From: Mesostigma viride
Lineage: Eukaryota; Streptophyta; Mesostigmatophyceae; Mesostigmatales; Mesostigmataceae
DNA: 64,000 nucleotides
Assembly: GCA_009746045.1 (NCBI GenBank)
Contig: RPFO01000312.1
Location: forward strand, 1,899,639 to 1,963,638
Direction: 5' to 3'
The notes beneath the pieces were generated by a model, which was not told the origin of the DNA, made no database searches, and saw only the letters and a list, made by a program, of their open reading frames with translations. Of the stretch, positions 24,241 to 36,423 are shown piece by piece; positions within the stretch are counted from its first letter, which is position 1, and each line of letters starts with the position of its first letter. The translations under genes and the position numbers were made by a program.

Positions 24241-24968
24241 ATGCCGCGGGGTAAAAAGAAGATACGCGGCACGACTAGGAGTCATTCCGAGGAGGGAGGT
24301 GCAGACTTGGATAGGCAGGGCAGCCCAGAGTACCAAGTACAGAACGTAACACTGCGCGCCCCCGGGGAAAGGAGGTATCACAACAGGGCTCGTCCTACCA
24401 GCAAGGCAGTCCTATAGGTCACCCAGGTGAGCTGGCTAGTACCTCCCGTGAGCCGCGACGGCCACGAGGAGCGGATAGGATGGATAATAGGGAGGAATAC
24501 TAGCCGCAGCGAATGCAGGCTGAGTATAACCAGGTGATGGAACGGGCAGGTGATGAGACCCGGCCCAGATCGAATCCCACGAGTGCAGCCCAGCACCAGT
24601 GAGTGCAGCCGCAGCAACGCCCGCCCGGGCAGCCGCAGCAACACCCAGTGCAGTCCCCACAGCAGCATTCGGAACAGCAACAGCCGTTGTCGCAGCAGTG
24701 ACAGCAGCCGCAGGGTTTCCAGCAGCAGCAGCAGCAGCAGGGTTTCCAGCAGCAGCAGCAGCAGCAGCAGCAACCGCAGCAGCAACTGCAGCAACCTCGG
24801 GGGCAGAGCAGCAGCATGGTTCACTCGCCAGCGGTCGTCAGCAACCTGAATTTCAGCAGAGTGGCCCGGTTCAGCAGAGAGGCCCGGCAGTTCACGACTC
24901 AGTACCAACAGCCGCGGCCGCCAGCGATTTATCAGTTCTACCAAGGGCGTGCTGCGCGCGGTCATTGA
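24241..24968 (+). pseudogene. Gln-rich gag-like remnant with frameshift and stops
   Basis: A short basic frame (start MPRGKKKIRG at 24241) ends at 24417. The frame opening at ATG 24480 runs to 24968 with three internal stops (one TAG, two TGA) and encodes a poly-Gln/Pro stretch followed by an Arg/Phe/Tyr-rich tail. Composition resembles the nucleic-acid-binding part of Gag, but no capsid homology region or CCHC knuckle is visible. Confidence 0.45.
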
Positions 24969-25437
24969 GATCGAGGCTCACTGGCTAGCCCCCGGACAAC
25001 GTGCGACCTTTGAGTCACCAGCAGTGGCCGGTTACGAGTTTGCCGCTGGAAGAATACTATAATATATATATTAGTATATTAGTATATTTAACTAATAATT
25101 ATATTTTTATAATATGTTCAGTCAGGTGCGCTTTTCCAGTCCTAGTGGCTGGCCACCTTAGCCATTATGAGAATGCCCACCTGTGTAGGGCAAGGTGGGG
25201 TGTCTGTTTTGCCCCACATCTGTACCAAATACCAAGGGTGCATTGGTCCTGCACAGTAGCAGGTCACCCTGTTATCATGCTATCAGCAGTAAGGGGGGTG
25301 TTTGGAATCATACACTGACCCCATGCATAGACGCCGTTGGCGGTAATGGGAAATTACTATTAGGCGTCTAGCACTAGTGGTTTTATATAGGGTACCGTTG
25401 GCGGTAATGGGATATTATATTAGAATGTAATAATATA

Positions 25438-26127
25438 TTGAGATACGGCCAACCAACCGTCATGGACGTGCAGTTCATGGTGGACACGGGTGCGTCTACG
25501 TCGTTCATCAACGAGGCATTGGCGCGTCGCGCAGGATACGACATCCGGCCACATGCGACAGTGGTGAATGTGACCTATTCAGATGGTCGCAAGAGCCCCT
25601 CGCCTGGTCGGGTTTATATCAAGGCTGTGATTCAATGCATCCCTGTGGTGCTCACCGCCACGGTCGCACCGCTCGGAGCTGCCGACATCATCATCGGCAT
25701 CGACTGGCTGGACGCGCAGGATGTGGACATTAGCATTCGGCGTCGCGTGGTGTGGTTCCCTGACGGTTCCTTTTGGAGTCCTGTCAGCGAATACCAAGTG
25801 CAGGGCCCCGACGTGCATAACATCACGCACGAGCGGGAAGTCACCCAGCCCCGCAACAAGTCGCCGCACAGTCGCTATCTGTTCCACACCGGTCGCACGA
25901 CCCAGGACGACCTGTCTCCCGACTGGGAGGCCGCGCGCGAGGACGTGCGCGCCCCCGGGGAAAGGGAGGGGTCCCGGTCACGAGTGCCACTCAGCCACGT
26001 GGTACCGGCTCAGGGAATTTTTCACCTGCAGCGCATCGGGCCCCCTACCATTTTTTCGGAGTACGTGCACCAAACCCTGAGGAGGAGGCGGACACGTACA
26101 CGATCACTTCTGTCCTGGAGACGTTGA
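25438..26127 (+). CDS. retropepsin-like aspartic protease region of pol
   Basis: The catalytic VDTGAS motif lies near residue 16 and ADIIIGIDWL near residue 85, the two hallmarks of a Ty3/Gypsy protease, which cleaves the Gag-Pol polyprotein. There is no good ATG at the beginning; the first in-frame ATG lies seven codons in, so it was probably translated as part of a polyprotein. The frame changes at about 26050-26070, next to a TTTTTT run, into the integrase frame without an intervening RT. Confidence 0.8.
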   Translation: MRYGQPTVMDVQFMVDTGASTSFINEALARRAGYDIRPHATVVNVTYSDGRKSPSPGRVYIKAVIQCIPVVLTATVAPLGAADIIIGIDWLDAQDVDISIRRRVVWFPDGSFWSPVSEYQVQGPDVHNITHEREVTQPRNKSPHSRYLFHTGRTTQDDLSPDWEAAREDVRAPGEREGSRSRVPLSHVVPAQGIFHLQRIGPPTIFSEYVHQTLRRRRTRTRSLLSWRR

Positions 26128-27626
26128 TTAGTCGGTTCACTGTCACGGAGCCCGCGGCCTTAGAGGCAATCAGGTCGCACCCCAAGCAGATGGGCAAGCT
26201 CCCGTGCAAGTTCCAGGACGGGCGACTCTATGTCATGGTGAGGCCAGACTGCTGGCGCCTGTACGTCCCGGAGTTATGTCGAGCGGCTCTGCTCCATGAG
26301 CTCCATGACTCTCTCGCCGGTGGCCACCAAGGGATCCACCGCTTGCTGCCACGGGCCAGAAAGAACTTCTATTGGCCAGGCATGCGAGAGTACATTGAGA
26401 CGTACGTGCGCGAGTGTCCATCATGTCAGATCATGAAGCCCCGCAATACGGGCTCACAGGCAGTCCCCCAGACCCTACCAGACCCGATGGGTCCTTGGGA
26501 TTCCCTGATGATGGATTTTGTTGGCCCCTTCCGGAAGACCAAGAATGGCAACAGCATGATTCTGGTTTTCCTGGACCGTTTGACGCGCATGTGTCACCTG
26601 GCACCATGTCCGGCCGAACTCACGGCCGAGGCTTGCGCTAAGCTATACCTTCACCACGTGTTCAGGTACCACGGACTCAGCCGGCAATTCATATCGGACC
26701 GAGACAAGCTGTTCACGGCCCGCTTCTGGCAGGAGTTCTTTGAATGCCTGGGCACCAAGGTGTCGCTGGGGACAGCATATCACAGCTCGTCCTCCCACCT
26801 GGTGGAGAGGCTGAACCGCACAGTGCAAGAGACCATGCGCCACTACACCGACGCGGTGGGAAGCAACTGGGAAGAGTTCTTGGGCTTGGTGGAGTTCTCC
26901 CTGAATAACGCCCCCCAGGCAGCTCATGGCTTCACACCATTCTTCCTCAACACGGGCAGGCATCCGCTCACGCCGACTGACCTTCTCACAAGCCCAGCCT
27001 TAGCTGAAAAGTCGGTCCGGCGAGACACCCTCGAAGGGGTGGAGAGGCTGCTGGTCCAGATGCGCCAGGCCCATGACAGTGCGGTCAAGGGCTACCGGGC
27101 CGCCGCTGAGCGCTATATGGCGAGGACTGCTGGCCGCCTAGATGCGCGCACGCCGGCCATCGAGGTGGGCGACTGGGTACTGGTGGAAGGCCCCCGCCTA
27201 GGACGTTTCTCTGAGAAGGTAGAGGGTGAGCTCAAGACAAAGCTCCGTCCTATGTTCCTGGGGCCACACAAGGTTCTGGAGAAGCTTGGAGATGTGATGT
27301 TCAAGGTGGACATCCCGAGCTCCTGGAACACTTCCTCCAACTTCCATCGAGACCAGCTCAAGTTATACCACCAGAACTCCATCCAAGGTCGGCTCAACCC
27401 GCCGGCCCCTGTCGAGTACAACCCAGAGACCGGAGAACAGGAAGACGAGGTGGCCGAGATCGTGGGCCACCGGGACATCAAGCGTGGGAGAGGTAGACAG
27501 CGACAGTATCGCGTACGGTGGCGTTTTGCTCAGCATGATTACGAGGATTCGTGGCGAACCGAGAATGAGCTAGAAGGGTGTGAACGTCTGCTTCGCGAGT
27601 ATAAGGCCGAGCATGCCCTCCACTAG
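26124..27626 (+). CDS. chromoviral integrase with C-terminal chromodomain
   Basis: An uninterrupted 500-codon frame without an ATG at its first codon; coding similarity extends upstream in frame to about 26036. The N-terminal zinc finger is intact: H61-x6-H68-x29-C98-x2-C101. The catalytic triad is intact: D131 (MMDFVGPF), D192 (ISDRD) and E228 (LVERLNRT), with exactly 35 residues between the last two. A GPHKVL-type GPF/Y-like module follows and a chromodomain near residues 440-492 (EIVGHRDIKR, YRVRWRF, EDSWRTENEL), which in this family steers insertion to marked chromatin. It is the only pol enzyme with a clean frame in this element. Confidence 0.9.
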   Translation: MISRFTVTEPAALEAIRSHPKQMGKLPCKFQDGRLYVMVRPDCWRLYVPELCRAALLHELHDSLAGGHQGIHRLLPRARKNFYWPGMREYIETYVRECPSCQIMKPRNTGSQAVPQTLPDPMGPWDSLMMDFVGPFRKTKNGNSMILVFLDRLTRMCHLAPCPAELTAEACAKLYLHHVFRYHGLSRQFISDRDKLFTARFWQEFFECLGTKVSLGTAYHSSSSHLVERLNRTVQETMRHYTDAVGSNWEEFLGLVEFSLNNAPQAAHGFTPFFLNTGRHPLTPTDLLTSPALAEKSVRRDTLEGVERLLVQMRQAHDSAVKGYRAAAERYMARTAGRLDARTPAIEVGDWVLVEGPRLGRFSEKVEGELKTKLRPMFLGPHKVLEKLGDVMFKVDIPSSWNTSSNFHRDQLKLYHQNSIQGRLNPPAPVEYNPETGEQEDEVAEIVGHRDIKRGRGRQRQYRVRWRFAQHDYEDSWRTENELEGCERLLREYKAEHALH

Positions 27627-27658
27627 GCTACCGCGAAGGTAGTAGTGGTGGGGGCGCT

Positions 27659-29006
27659 ATGACAACGGGCTTGATCACGTGTAGCCAGGATGCCGCGAAG
27701 GCACTTGTGTTATTCACGTCGATGTGTACGCACCATCGTGGTAATTGGGTCGAAAAGCATCCCCAACGCCACGTGCAAGCAGGGCCGACTCGGCGAACGG
27801 GCGGTTCTGTCACACCTGTGGTGACACCGATCCAGCAACAGGACGGTGATGCCGTGCGAACCATTCGGACTCAGGGCACGGGCGGAATGACGGTTCTTGT
27901 CGGGACGGGACCGACCCGGCGAACGGGCGGCTCGACCGACCCGACTAAGCTCGATTCCGAGGATATCGAGCGCAAGCAACCAGAAACGCCCCAAGTGGAA
28001 CCGGATGCCCAGCGAGAGTTAGACGTCGCGCATGTACGAACGAGGTGTCGGCGGGCAGCGTCTCCGCGGATTCCCAGAGTCCGCGCCGAGAATCGCGAAC
28101 TTACTCCGAGCGGTTGCCGCGCGTGGAGACGTCCCGCGCCCATATACCAGAGAGGCGTGGCCCGATACCAGCGGTGGGCTTTATATCTCCCGCGCAGGGG
28201 TCTTTGCTCGTACAGGCGGTGGCTCGACCGGCGCCATGGACGGTGGGCGCTTACGTCAGCGCGTTTCCCGGCCCACAACGAGTACGCCCCTTACATGAGT
28301 TTCGGGGTGTTCCCGTCTACATTGAACTCCCACCACCGCCGTTCGTGGCCGTCGACAGCGCGGACTATCATCGACCGCAACCGCTGCACTTTGAGGCAGG
28401 AACTCATGCGTATGTGGAGCGAGGCTCCATGCGCGAGCTAGTCTGCTTCGACTTGCACCCAGGGAGGGCGGCCCCGCGACCCCAGGACTGCCTCGAATCG
28501 ACGCCAGAGGGTTCTGGTACGCGTTACGGCCCCAAGCGGGAGCTGCCAAAATACATGGTAGATGGTAAACCTCGAAAGGTTGACTGTCCCAAGTATGCTC
28601 CGTGCGAGGGAGAGGCATTCCTCGACTGGGTTGTGCCCAACTTTGTGAGGGCTCCGGGCTTTCGCTTCAACGCTCTCCAGGTGCGCGTCGTAGTGTTGAC
28701 CATGGCGGGGGTTTCTTTGCGGAGCATGGATGTGGGGTTATTGATTGGAACGCGGGCACAATCATGTTCACGCACCCGCAATACCTGGCCGCATTCATGT
28801 CGTACTGGCCCACCGGGACGTGGGTAGACCTCGCTCAAACGCGCACCAACGTGAACGAATACCAGCTCGCATACAATGCGGATCACCTCGCTAACCCCGG
28901 GAAGATCCTCGAGGAAATTGGTGAGCAGGGTCGCCAGGTACTCCACGAGTATCGTCAACGGAAGGCGCGGTCGGGAGGGGTGGGCCCTAGCATTGGAGGA
29001 ATGTGA
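27659..29006 (+). pseudogene. decayed gag-protease-like region downstream of the integrase
   Basis: Coding character moves across three frames (27659-28441, 28045-28827, 28602-29006). Near 28716 the frame reads FFAEHGCGVIDWNAGTIMF, which matches the end of a retropepsin domain, where the consensus is ILGxDFL, about five residues, then IDW-x-x-G-x-hydrophobic. The upstream stretch FRFNALQVRVVVL would be the preceding strand. The element thus carries a second protease remnant after the chromodomain. It may be a captured piece of a related element. An envelope-like identity is not supported. Confidence 0.45.
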
Positions 29007-29009
29007 GGG

Positions 29010-29938
29010 TCGCGACCTCCTCATGGACAGTCTTGCAGACGGGATGACGAGTTCAGCGCTTGCGCGCGCATCTCCGCACAGGCAAGACGTGATTCAGCTT
29101 GGTGGTCCTCCCTGCATCGACCGCATTGGACAGTTCTGCACGCGAGCACCTCCCGTAGTCGCTGATGACGACTGCCGTGATCCATATTTTGGCCTTTGCT
29201 CGGCGGTGGCGTTTACAACGCTGTCACATGCTGGCGCGTGCGCGCCCCGCGGATCACTGTTGCGCACCCCAACTGTTGCGTGCCCGCCACTGTGCATGGT
29301 CGCGCGCAACATGTCTGCCACGCGCGATTATTATCCCAGTTGTGATAAGCATCGTCGCCTGCAACCATGCATCCGGTAGTATTGGTATCGGTCGACCCCA
29401 TCAATTGGGTTAATTGTCTTGCATGGCGTTGATTGGTGTGCGCCTCTGATTCGGGTCGCTGGCGGAATTTTATATGCTGCCGCGGCCCTGCACTAGCGCG
29501 GTCGCCAGGGAGGGCAGCGGTGAGAGGGAAATTAATTGATGGATTTGTGGGAAGTGGGGGAGATTCCAGGAAGGATTATGGGGGTTCCTGTTCCTGCTGT
29601 TCCAGTCCAGAGATCCAGAGTTTCCAGTCACATTGCCCTCATGGATTGCAACGGGATGGCGACAGCATCCCATCGGCTATCAAGGAATTGTCCTTGTGTG
29701 GCAACGCCGGGGAGAATTGGCTTTACTAACCCGCTGGCGAACAGGGGTTGGGACATAGTATCCCCATGGCCGATTTTGTACTATTGTTCTCTATAGCTGA
29801 CTGCCCAGCCTGGGCAATTGTCGCTTTTGTGTGTTGCTTGTTTTGCTTGCAAGAGCTTCTTTTTTTCTTGTTTGTTTGTTTGTGTTAATTGTCTTGTTGC
29901 GTGCGCCCCAAGCCTGGACGATATAGCTATCGTCCCCT
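29010..29938 (+). other. non-coding 3' part of the LTR element
   Basis: No conserved frame seen between the last protease-like remnant and the polypurine tract. Confidence 0.5.
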
Positions 29939-29952
29939 GGGGAAGGGAGGAG
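29939..29952 (+). promoter_or_regulatory. polypurine tract
   Basis: GGGGAAGGGAGGAG ends at the first base before the 3' LTR, the position where plus-strand DNA synthesis is primed. Confidence 0.9.
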
Positions 29953-30618
29953 TGTTACGGCCCAGACCTTTGTATGGGCGTAACAATGCCTTCAATAAAT
30001 AAGTCGAAAGTCATTTGTTATTCGTTTGGGACTTTCGATAGCTCGCTTTCATAGTCCGCCGGACTATAGGACTCAATTCGGGACTTATTTGGGAATTTGT
30101 CCTAAGTTCGGGACTTTGTGTGTTTATTTGGTACTTTGTGTGTTCCGGACCAGTTATTTTGGGCCTAGCCAGAAGTACGAGATCTTCTAGGGGCCGGGCC
30201 GGCCCTAGACGTCATACAGAACCTATTGGGGCTTGACGGCAGTATCTGGAAGATCGGCGCGCATGTCGGCGCGCCTGCACACCAACTTGCCAGCTTGGTA
30301 GCGCAGCTAGGTGAAATTGGTCTGTGGACGATGGACTCTCTCTCTTTGGTTTGATGATTAATGAAACGAGTGTTGACGACTCTCTCAGACCAGGGGCACT
30401 AATCCGGATGTCATTTGCCTCATGACATGCCGTGTTATATAGCTAGATTAATTAATCATGCTATAAGGCCTAGCTGAGGATAAACCGCTGCTCAGTTAGT
30501 CAATTTACTGCGATCTTTGCTTGCTATCGCGGTACGCGGATGCGCGGCTATGCCGGCTTATTAAACTGCACCTTATACTAGATTAGATCTTTCGCACCGT
30601 CCGGCTCGGGACGTAACA
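29953..30618 (+). repeat. 3' LTR
   Basis: 666 bp, TGTTACGGCC to GGGACGTAACA, nearly identical to the 5' LTR; the differences I see are scattered single changes and the loss of one G in a GGGG run. Confidence 0.95.
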
Positions 30619-30639
30619 CATTGGCTACATACTACATCT

Positions 30640-31325
30640 ATCTAACAGCATTCTAACTACAACATCTATCTAGGCAGCCGCACGCTGCCCGAGGGGGAGC
30701 TATCTGGCGTGCCTCCCGCGGGCGCTTCCCCACGTGGGGGGGGCTCATTGTCCTCTATGACCTGGGCCCACTTGGCCTTGTCCATCATCTTCTTCCAAAT
30801 CACGGAGAGGCCGAGGCCCCCCATGTCCTCTACTAGCTGTTCCTTGAAGGTGCGGGCCTTGCGGCGTCTAACATCACTAGGCCCAACCCACGTCAGGAGG
30901 TGCCGGCCAGGCTGGGCTGGTCGCAGTCCTGCGGGGGGGCCACGTGAGGTGTCTACCTGGTTGGTGCGAGCGAGGTGCCCTACAAGCTGCAGGCGGCGTT
31001 GCTTCAGGATGAGCCGCATAAGAAGCTTGAGGGGGGCACTTTGAATGCACACCCCTCTGTAGTTGCCGGGGTCGGCAGGCGACCCCTTGTTCTTGTACAG
31101 CATCGTACGAAAACTGTGTTGCCAGGCCGCTGGAGGTGGTTGCGACGACAGCAGAAGGCGGTTGCAGATGTCCCGGAAGAGCAGCATAACACCTGTGTCC
31201 TCGAATTCGGCTGCAAGTTTTACAACTGCGGCCGGAATCTCGTCAGAGCCGGTGGCTGCGTCATAACGCAGGCGCTGGACCGCCTCCGTGACCTCGCGAG
31301 AGGTGAAAGGAGGCATGTCAGACGG
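30640..31325 (-). pseudogene. L1-like LINE ORF2: RT N-terminal part fused to C-terminus by deletion
   Basis: The minus-strand frame (about 230 codons) contains the start of a non-LTR RT: REVTEAVQRLRYDAATGSDE, LLFRDICNRLLLS, and LYKNKGSPADPGNYRGVCIQ, the conserved KG..D..NYRPI-like block. Directly after LILKQ it jumps to RRLQLVGHLARTNQVD, normally the C-terminal block. The catalytic palm (the [FY]xDD box) is missing, so the protein is dead. A Pro/Gly-rich C-terminus follows. The upstream part of the same gene, the endonuclease, lies beyond the CACTA-like insertion at 36.4-37.9 kb, and the 3' end lies beyond the chromovirus at 22.2 kb. Confidence 0.85.
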
Positions 31326-31719
31326 CACTAGGAACTCGGTTCTGATAAAATTACCTAATTTCATCAGAATTTATCAGAGTGTAGATAATTTTATCAGAAA
31401 ATTCTGAAAAAATAGATAAAATTCTGATGGTAGATGATAAAATTCTGACAAAATTTGTAGAGAAAATCTGATATTCTGATAAAAAAACACAAAGTGTAGA
31501 TAATCTCTGATAAAATCTGATAAAATTCTGAAAAAATAGATAAAAAAATATCTAGTCTGATAGAATCTGATAGAATCGGATAAAAAATACAGAGTCTGAT
31601 AAAATCTGATAGAATTGGATGAAAAATACAGATTCTGATAAAATGAGTATGATAAAACGGCGCAGAAATCTGATAAAACCCAGCCAGGTCCACTCAAGCA
31701 CCATGCATGGGCCCATGGC

Positions 31720-33050
<1,331 letters not shown>

Positions 33051-34580
33051 AAAGTGACGCAAGAGCAGACGGTGTCATACATGATCATATTGATGCCCTT
33101 CACGAACATTGAACCATATTTGGTTCGCATGGTACACTTGGACCATCTATATATGAAACTGCTGCAGCACTTCATGAAAGCATGGCTAACTTGGCATGGA
33201 ACTGAGCGGCCCATGGCAGCCTAGGCCCTAGGGGGATGCATGAAAATGCCACTTCGTGCGTACGGCATGTTAAAGTCGATGCAAAGCTGTCAGTATTTCA
33301 GACCAAGAATTACTTGCTCACCTCAAATGGTGAAGAGTTGGCAGCTTCTGGATGTCCGATTTGGGCTGTGCCTACCACTGAGCGAACAGATCGATTAAAC
33401 CTTATTTCTAGACCATGCCTGTGTTTGTCCCCCGATGGCTACTTCTGGCCCTGTCTGAGCTAGCTACTAATTTCACAAAAAAATGGCGACCTAATTGCTA
33501 CATAAATCTCGACGGTCATCAGTGAGTCTATGCTCCTATTCCTATCAATACGTCGTTCCTACAATATCGACATTGCTGGAAAAGTCGCATAATCCCGCCT
33601 TGGCAGCGAGCCGATCGCAGCTCCGTTCCAGCCTTCCCGGCCACCATCTGTGCGTATCGCAGAGCTGAGAGCAGTGTGCAAGGTCAAGGTCTTTCACTTT
33701 TCGTCGTTGAACTTCAACGGTAACACCCGCGCAACCACAGGGAGCATGGCTCGCAAAATTTAAGAAGTCGCAAACTCGCAATTTTCTGCTGAGCTCTGTC
33801 GGGCAACCGGCTCGCAATTTTCTGCTGAGCTCTGTCGGGCAACCGGCGTGTGCAGAGATGAGAGAACGGTACGGTCGTCGCCGTCGCCTATTATAATTGT
33901 CCACATATTCGCGGCCGTCTGTCAGTCATCAGTGATCAGTCAGTCAGTTTATGCCCATGCGAGGCCGTCTACTAAAGATCAGTTCCTACAGCGCTGAACA
34001 ATTCAATTCTTACCACACACGTTTGCGAGAAACTTGTCTACTACAACTTGATATCACCACATACTGCCCACTTCCTGTCGTCATTCAGGTGAATTTTTGC
34101 CGGTCATCCGACAGGAGACGACGCCTTTCTACACGAGTAGTAACCAATGGATAATAAAATTCCATGACTCTCTAGTATCGCTTGGCTGGGACCGCTTGCT
34201 GCTGGCGTGGCCTCGTACCTCCTCGCCGTACCGTTCAGACTGCGGTCGACGGCGGCCCACAGCTTGGGAGTTGGGAATGGAATCAATTGGACACCAATCT
34301 TTCGCTACAAGGTCCAGTACCCGTGCCCCAAATTCAAATTTTGCGCCGAAACCTGCCGATGGCAACGGAAGGTAAAACGTGAAGGTACGAAGGTTTTGTG
34401 CGCAGGCAAATCCATGTTGACAGTCAGTAGTGCTGGGGTTAGGGCCGGGCAGTGAGGGCACTTACACGCTAGCTCGAGCAATGGGGCAACCGAGTTCTAT
34501 GAGTGCCACCACTCAGTGTGCGATAGCAGACGCTGCAGGTCCGCGAGATGAGGTGATTTCTGTAGACTGTAGCAAACGCG
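33051..34580. other. central part of the CACTA-like element
   Basis: No recognised gene. A 36-bp direct duplication starting CTCGCAATTTTCTGCTGAGC lies at about 33773-33844. Confidence 0.5.
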
Positions 34581-34589
34581 GCGTATCAG

Positions 34590-35720
34590 TATGGATGTAG
34601 GTGCACTGTCGATGTATGCTGAGCTTGTACACGGAGGTAGCAATGGAGGGAGAAACGTATGCAGTCCTGAATCAAGCAGTTCCTTACGCTGGAACACATG
34701 TGCATCTGTGTTGCCATTGTGGTGTCAATTTTGCGCGTGTACTTGTGATGCCTGATACCGTTGGACTTGCACGCGGCCCCATCGCATGTGGCAGCGACAA
34801 GCTCTTGGTCGCCTGTCCAGCGCGGCGAATTCTTGATGGTGAGCAACAGTGGTCATTCTTTATGTAGTGCTCATTCCTCCAATTATCAACGTGCTGTGCG
34901 TGTCAGCCACCATTGGCCTTGTTCTTCCAGCTTCCGTGCATGATTTTTTTGTAGCCCGCTGGTGATGCTCTCAGCTACAAATAGTTGGCTTTATTCGTAC
35001 CAATTCCTTCGCTGTCGGTAGAACCTTCTTTGCAATCCAGTAGCCTTGGTTAACATTCGTGGCATTGCTGGATTATATCTCGCTTCCTTGCATGGGTAGC
35101 ATCTTTGCATATTTATCCTTTTTGCTCAGATCACAGCTTTTTGTCATGCCCTCCCTCCCACACCCCACCCTGAACGACTCCTGCTAGTGTCAACTGCAGA
35201 CGTAGAGCCTTCAGCCTCGTTAGATTTCATCCTACCTGTAACGGGGCATATTGTTGGTTGATTGGCCTTGCTTTTTCTTGGCACTAATCAGGCGTTTCTT
35301 TCTTATTGCCGTATTAACCATGTAGAGATTGCAATGAAGTAGATTGTGAGGCCTCTTGGCATGTTAGGGAAACTTTGCAACTCCAGGATTCCTGGGTGTG
35401 CAGTTCCCTACAACTTGTGAGGCATGTAGATACAATTTAGGTGAACATCACTGGCCAATTTTTTCTCGAGCACCCCTGTCTCTCTCTTGGCCATGTATCT
35501 CACCTTCTTTGTCCTAAAACTAGGCCGGTACTCATAGATAGCCACGCAACTGCTGCGATCTCGCCCGCATCCTTACATACAAGTGAACTGAAGTCATGCA
35601 AAGTTGTTGGCACGTCCAGCGCGTAGCGTTCATCTCACTAACAAATTTTTGTGTGTACCGATGCGTGCTTTGCTGGATGATGTATTTTTGTCTTACATGC
35701 AGGCAATATACCTAACACAG
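34590..35720 (-). repeat. right arm of the long imperfect inverted repeat
   Basis: Inverted, diverged partner of 31720-33050. It retains ACATGCAGGCAATATACC and AGATAGCCACGCAACTGCTG, found inverted in the left arm. Confidence 0.8.
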
Positions 35721-36089
35721 TCGGGCCGGGCACATCCGTCAGTCCAACACGGCGAGAGGCCACATGCGGATGCAGATTTTGTAGGCTCTGAGCCTTGGTC
35801 ACATTGCCGTAGCACTCGACAGTATCCTGTGATTGTTTCTAGAGAGTCATCCAGTTATTTCAGCAATGGTGGCTGGGACAGCCCTAGTGATGGTTTCAGT
35901 GATGATGAGGATGATGACTTTGATGACGAGGACTGTTGAGCCCCGTTGTACTTCTCGGTCAACAGATTTTATATTGCATTTGTGAGATGATTGTGGGTGT
36001 CTATTTTGCACACCACCCACAGCCATGCTTGAGTGCATCGTTCCTTGTGTGTGCATCAATACAGTTTGTGTTCGTATTCGATCAGTTGT

Positions 36090-36240
36090 GCCATTTTATC
36101 AGATTTTACCTAGGTGCCATTTTATCAGATTTTTCATAGGCACCATTTTATCAGATTTTACCTAGGCGCCATTTTATCAGATTTTACCTAGGTGCCATTT
36201 TATCAGATTTTACCTTGGTGCCATTTTATCAAGTTGACCT
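36090..36240 (-). repeat. subterminal tandem repeat, about 26 bp
   Basis: About five copies of TGCCATTTTATCAGATTTTA plus CCTAGG, near the right terminus of the CACTA-like element. Confidence 0.85.
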
Positions 36241-36423
36241 AGACTTGATAAAATGTACATCCTCTAGAGATAAAATCTGATAAAATTATAGGAAAATATC
36301 AGACGTTTTATCAGAATTTCATCATAATTTCATCAGAATTTATCAGAATTTTATAGGAATTTACCTATTTTTATCAGAATTTTATAGGATTTTATCAGCA
36401 ATATCAGAACTGAGTTCCTAGTG

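Larger units (their letters stand above)
22280..30618 (+). mobile_element. Ty3/Gypsy-type LTR retrotransposon (chromovirus), lacking reverse transcriptase
   Basis: 8.34 kb, bounded by LTRs of 667 and 666 bp and a perfect 5-bp target duplication CATTG (22275-22279 and 30619-30623). Contents in order: Gln-rich gag-like remnants, aspartic protease, integrase with chromodomain, and a decayed gag-protease-like stretch. No RT or RNase H motifs occur anywhere: only about 470 bp separate the gag remnant from the protease and the protease runs directly into the integrase. The LTRs differ by about seven substitutions and one 1-base indel (my count by eye), so insertion was recent although the body is defective. 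It was probably mobilised in trans. Confidence 0.93.

Noticed and set aside
24480-24968. Stop codon reassignment (TAG/TGA read as Gln), as three stops fall in a Gln-rich gag frame
   Set aside because: Host genes here use TGA and TAA as stops, and CAG-to-TAG or CGA-to-TGA transitions in a decaying element explain it more simply.
27659-29006. Envelope-like third gene of the LTR element
   Set aside because: No signal peptide or membrane segment; the recognisable motif is protease-like.
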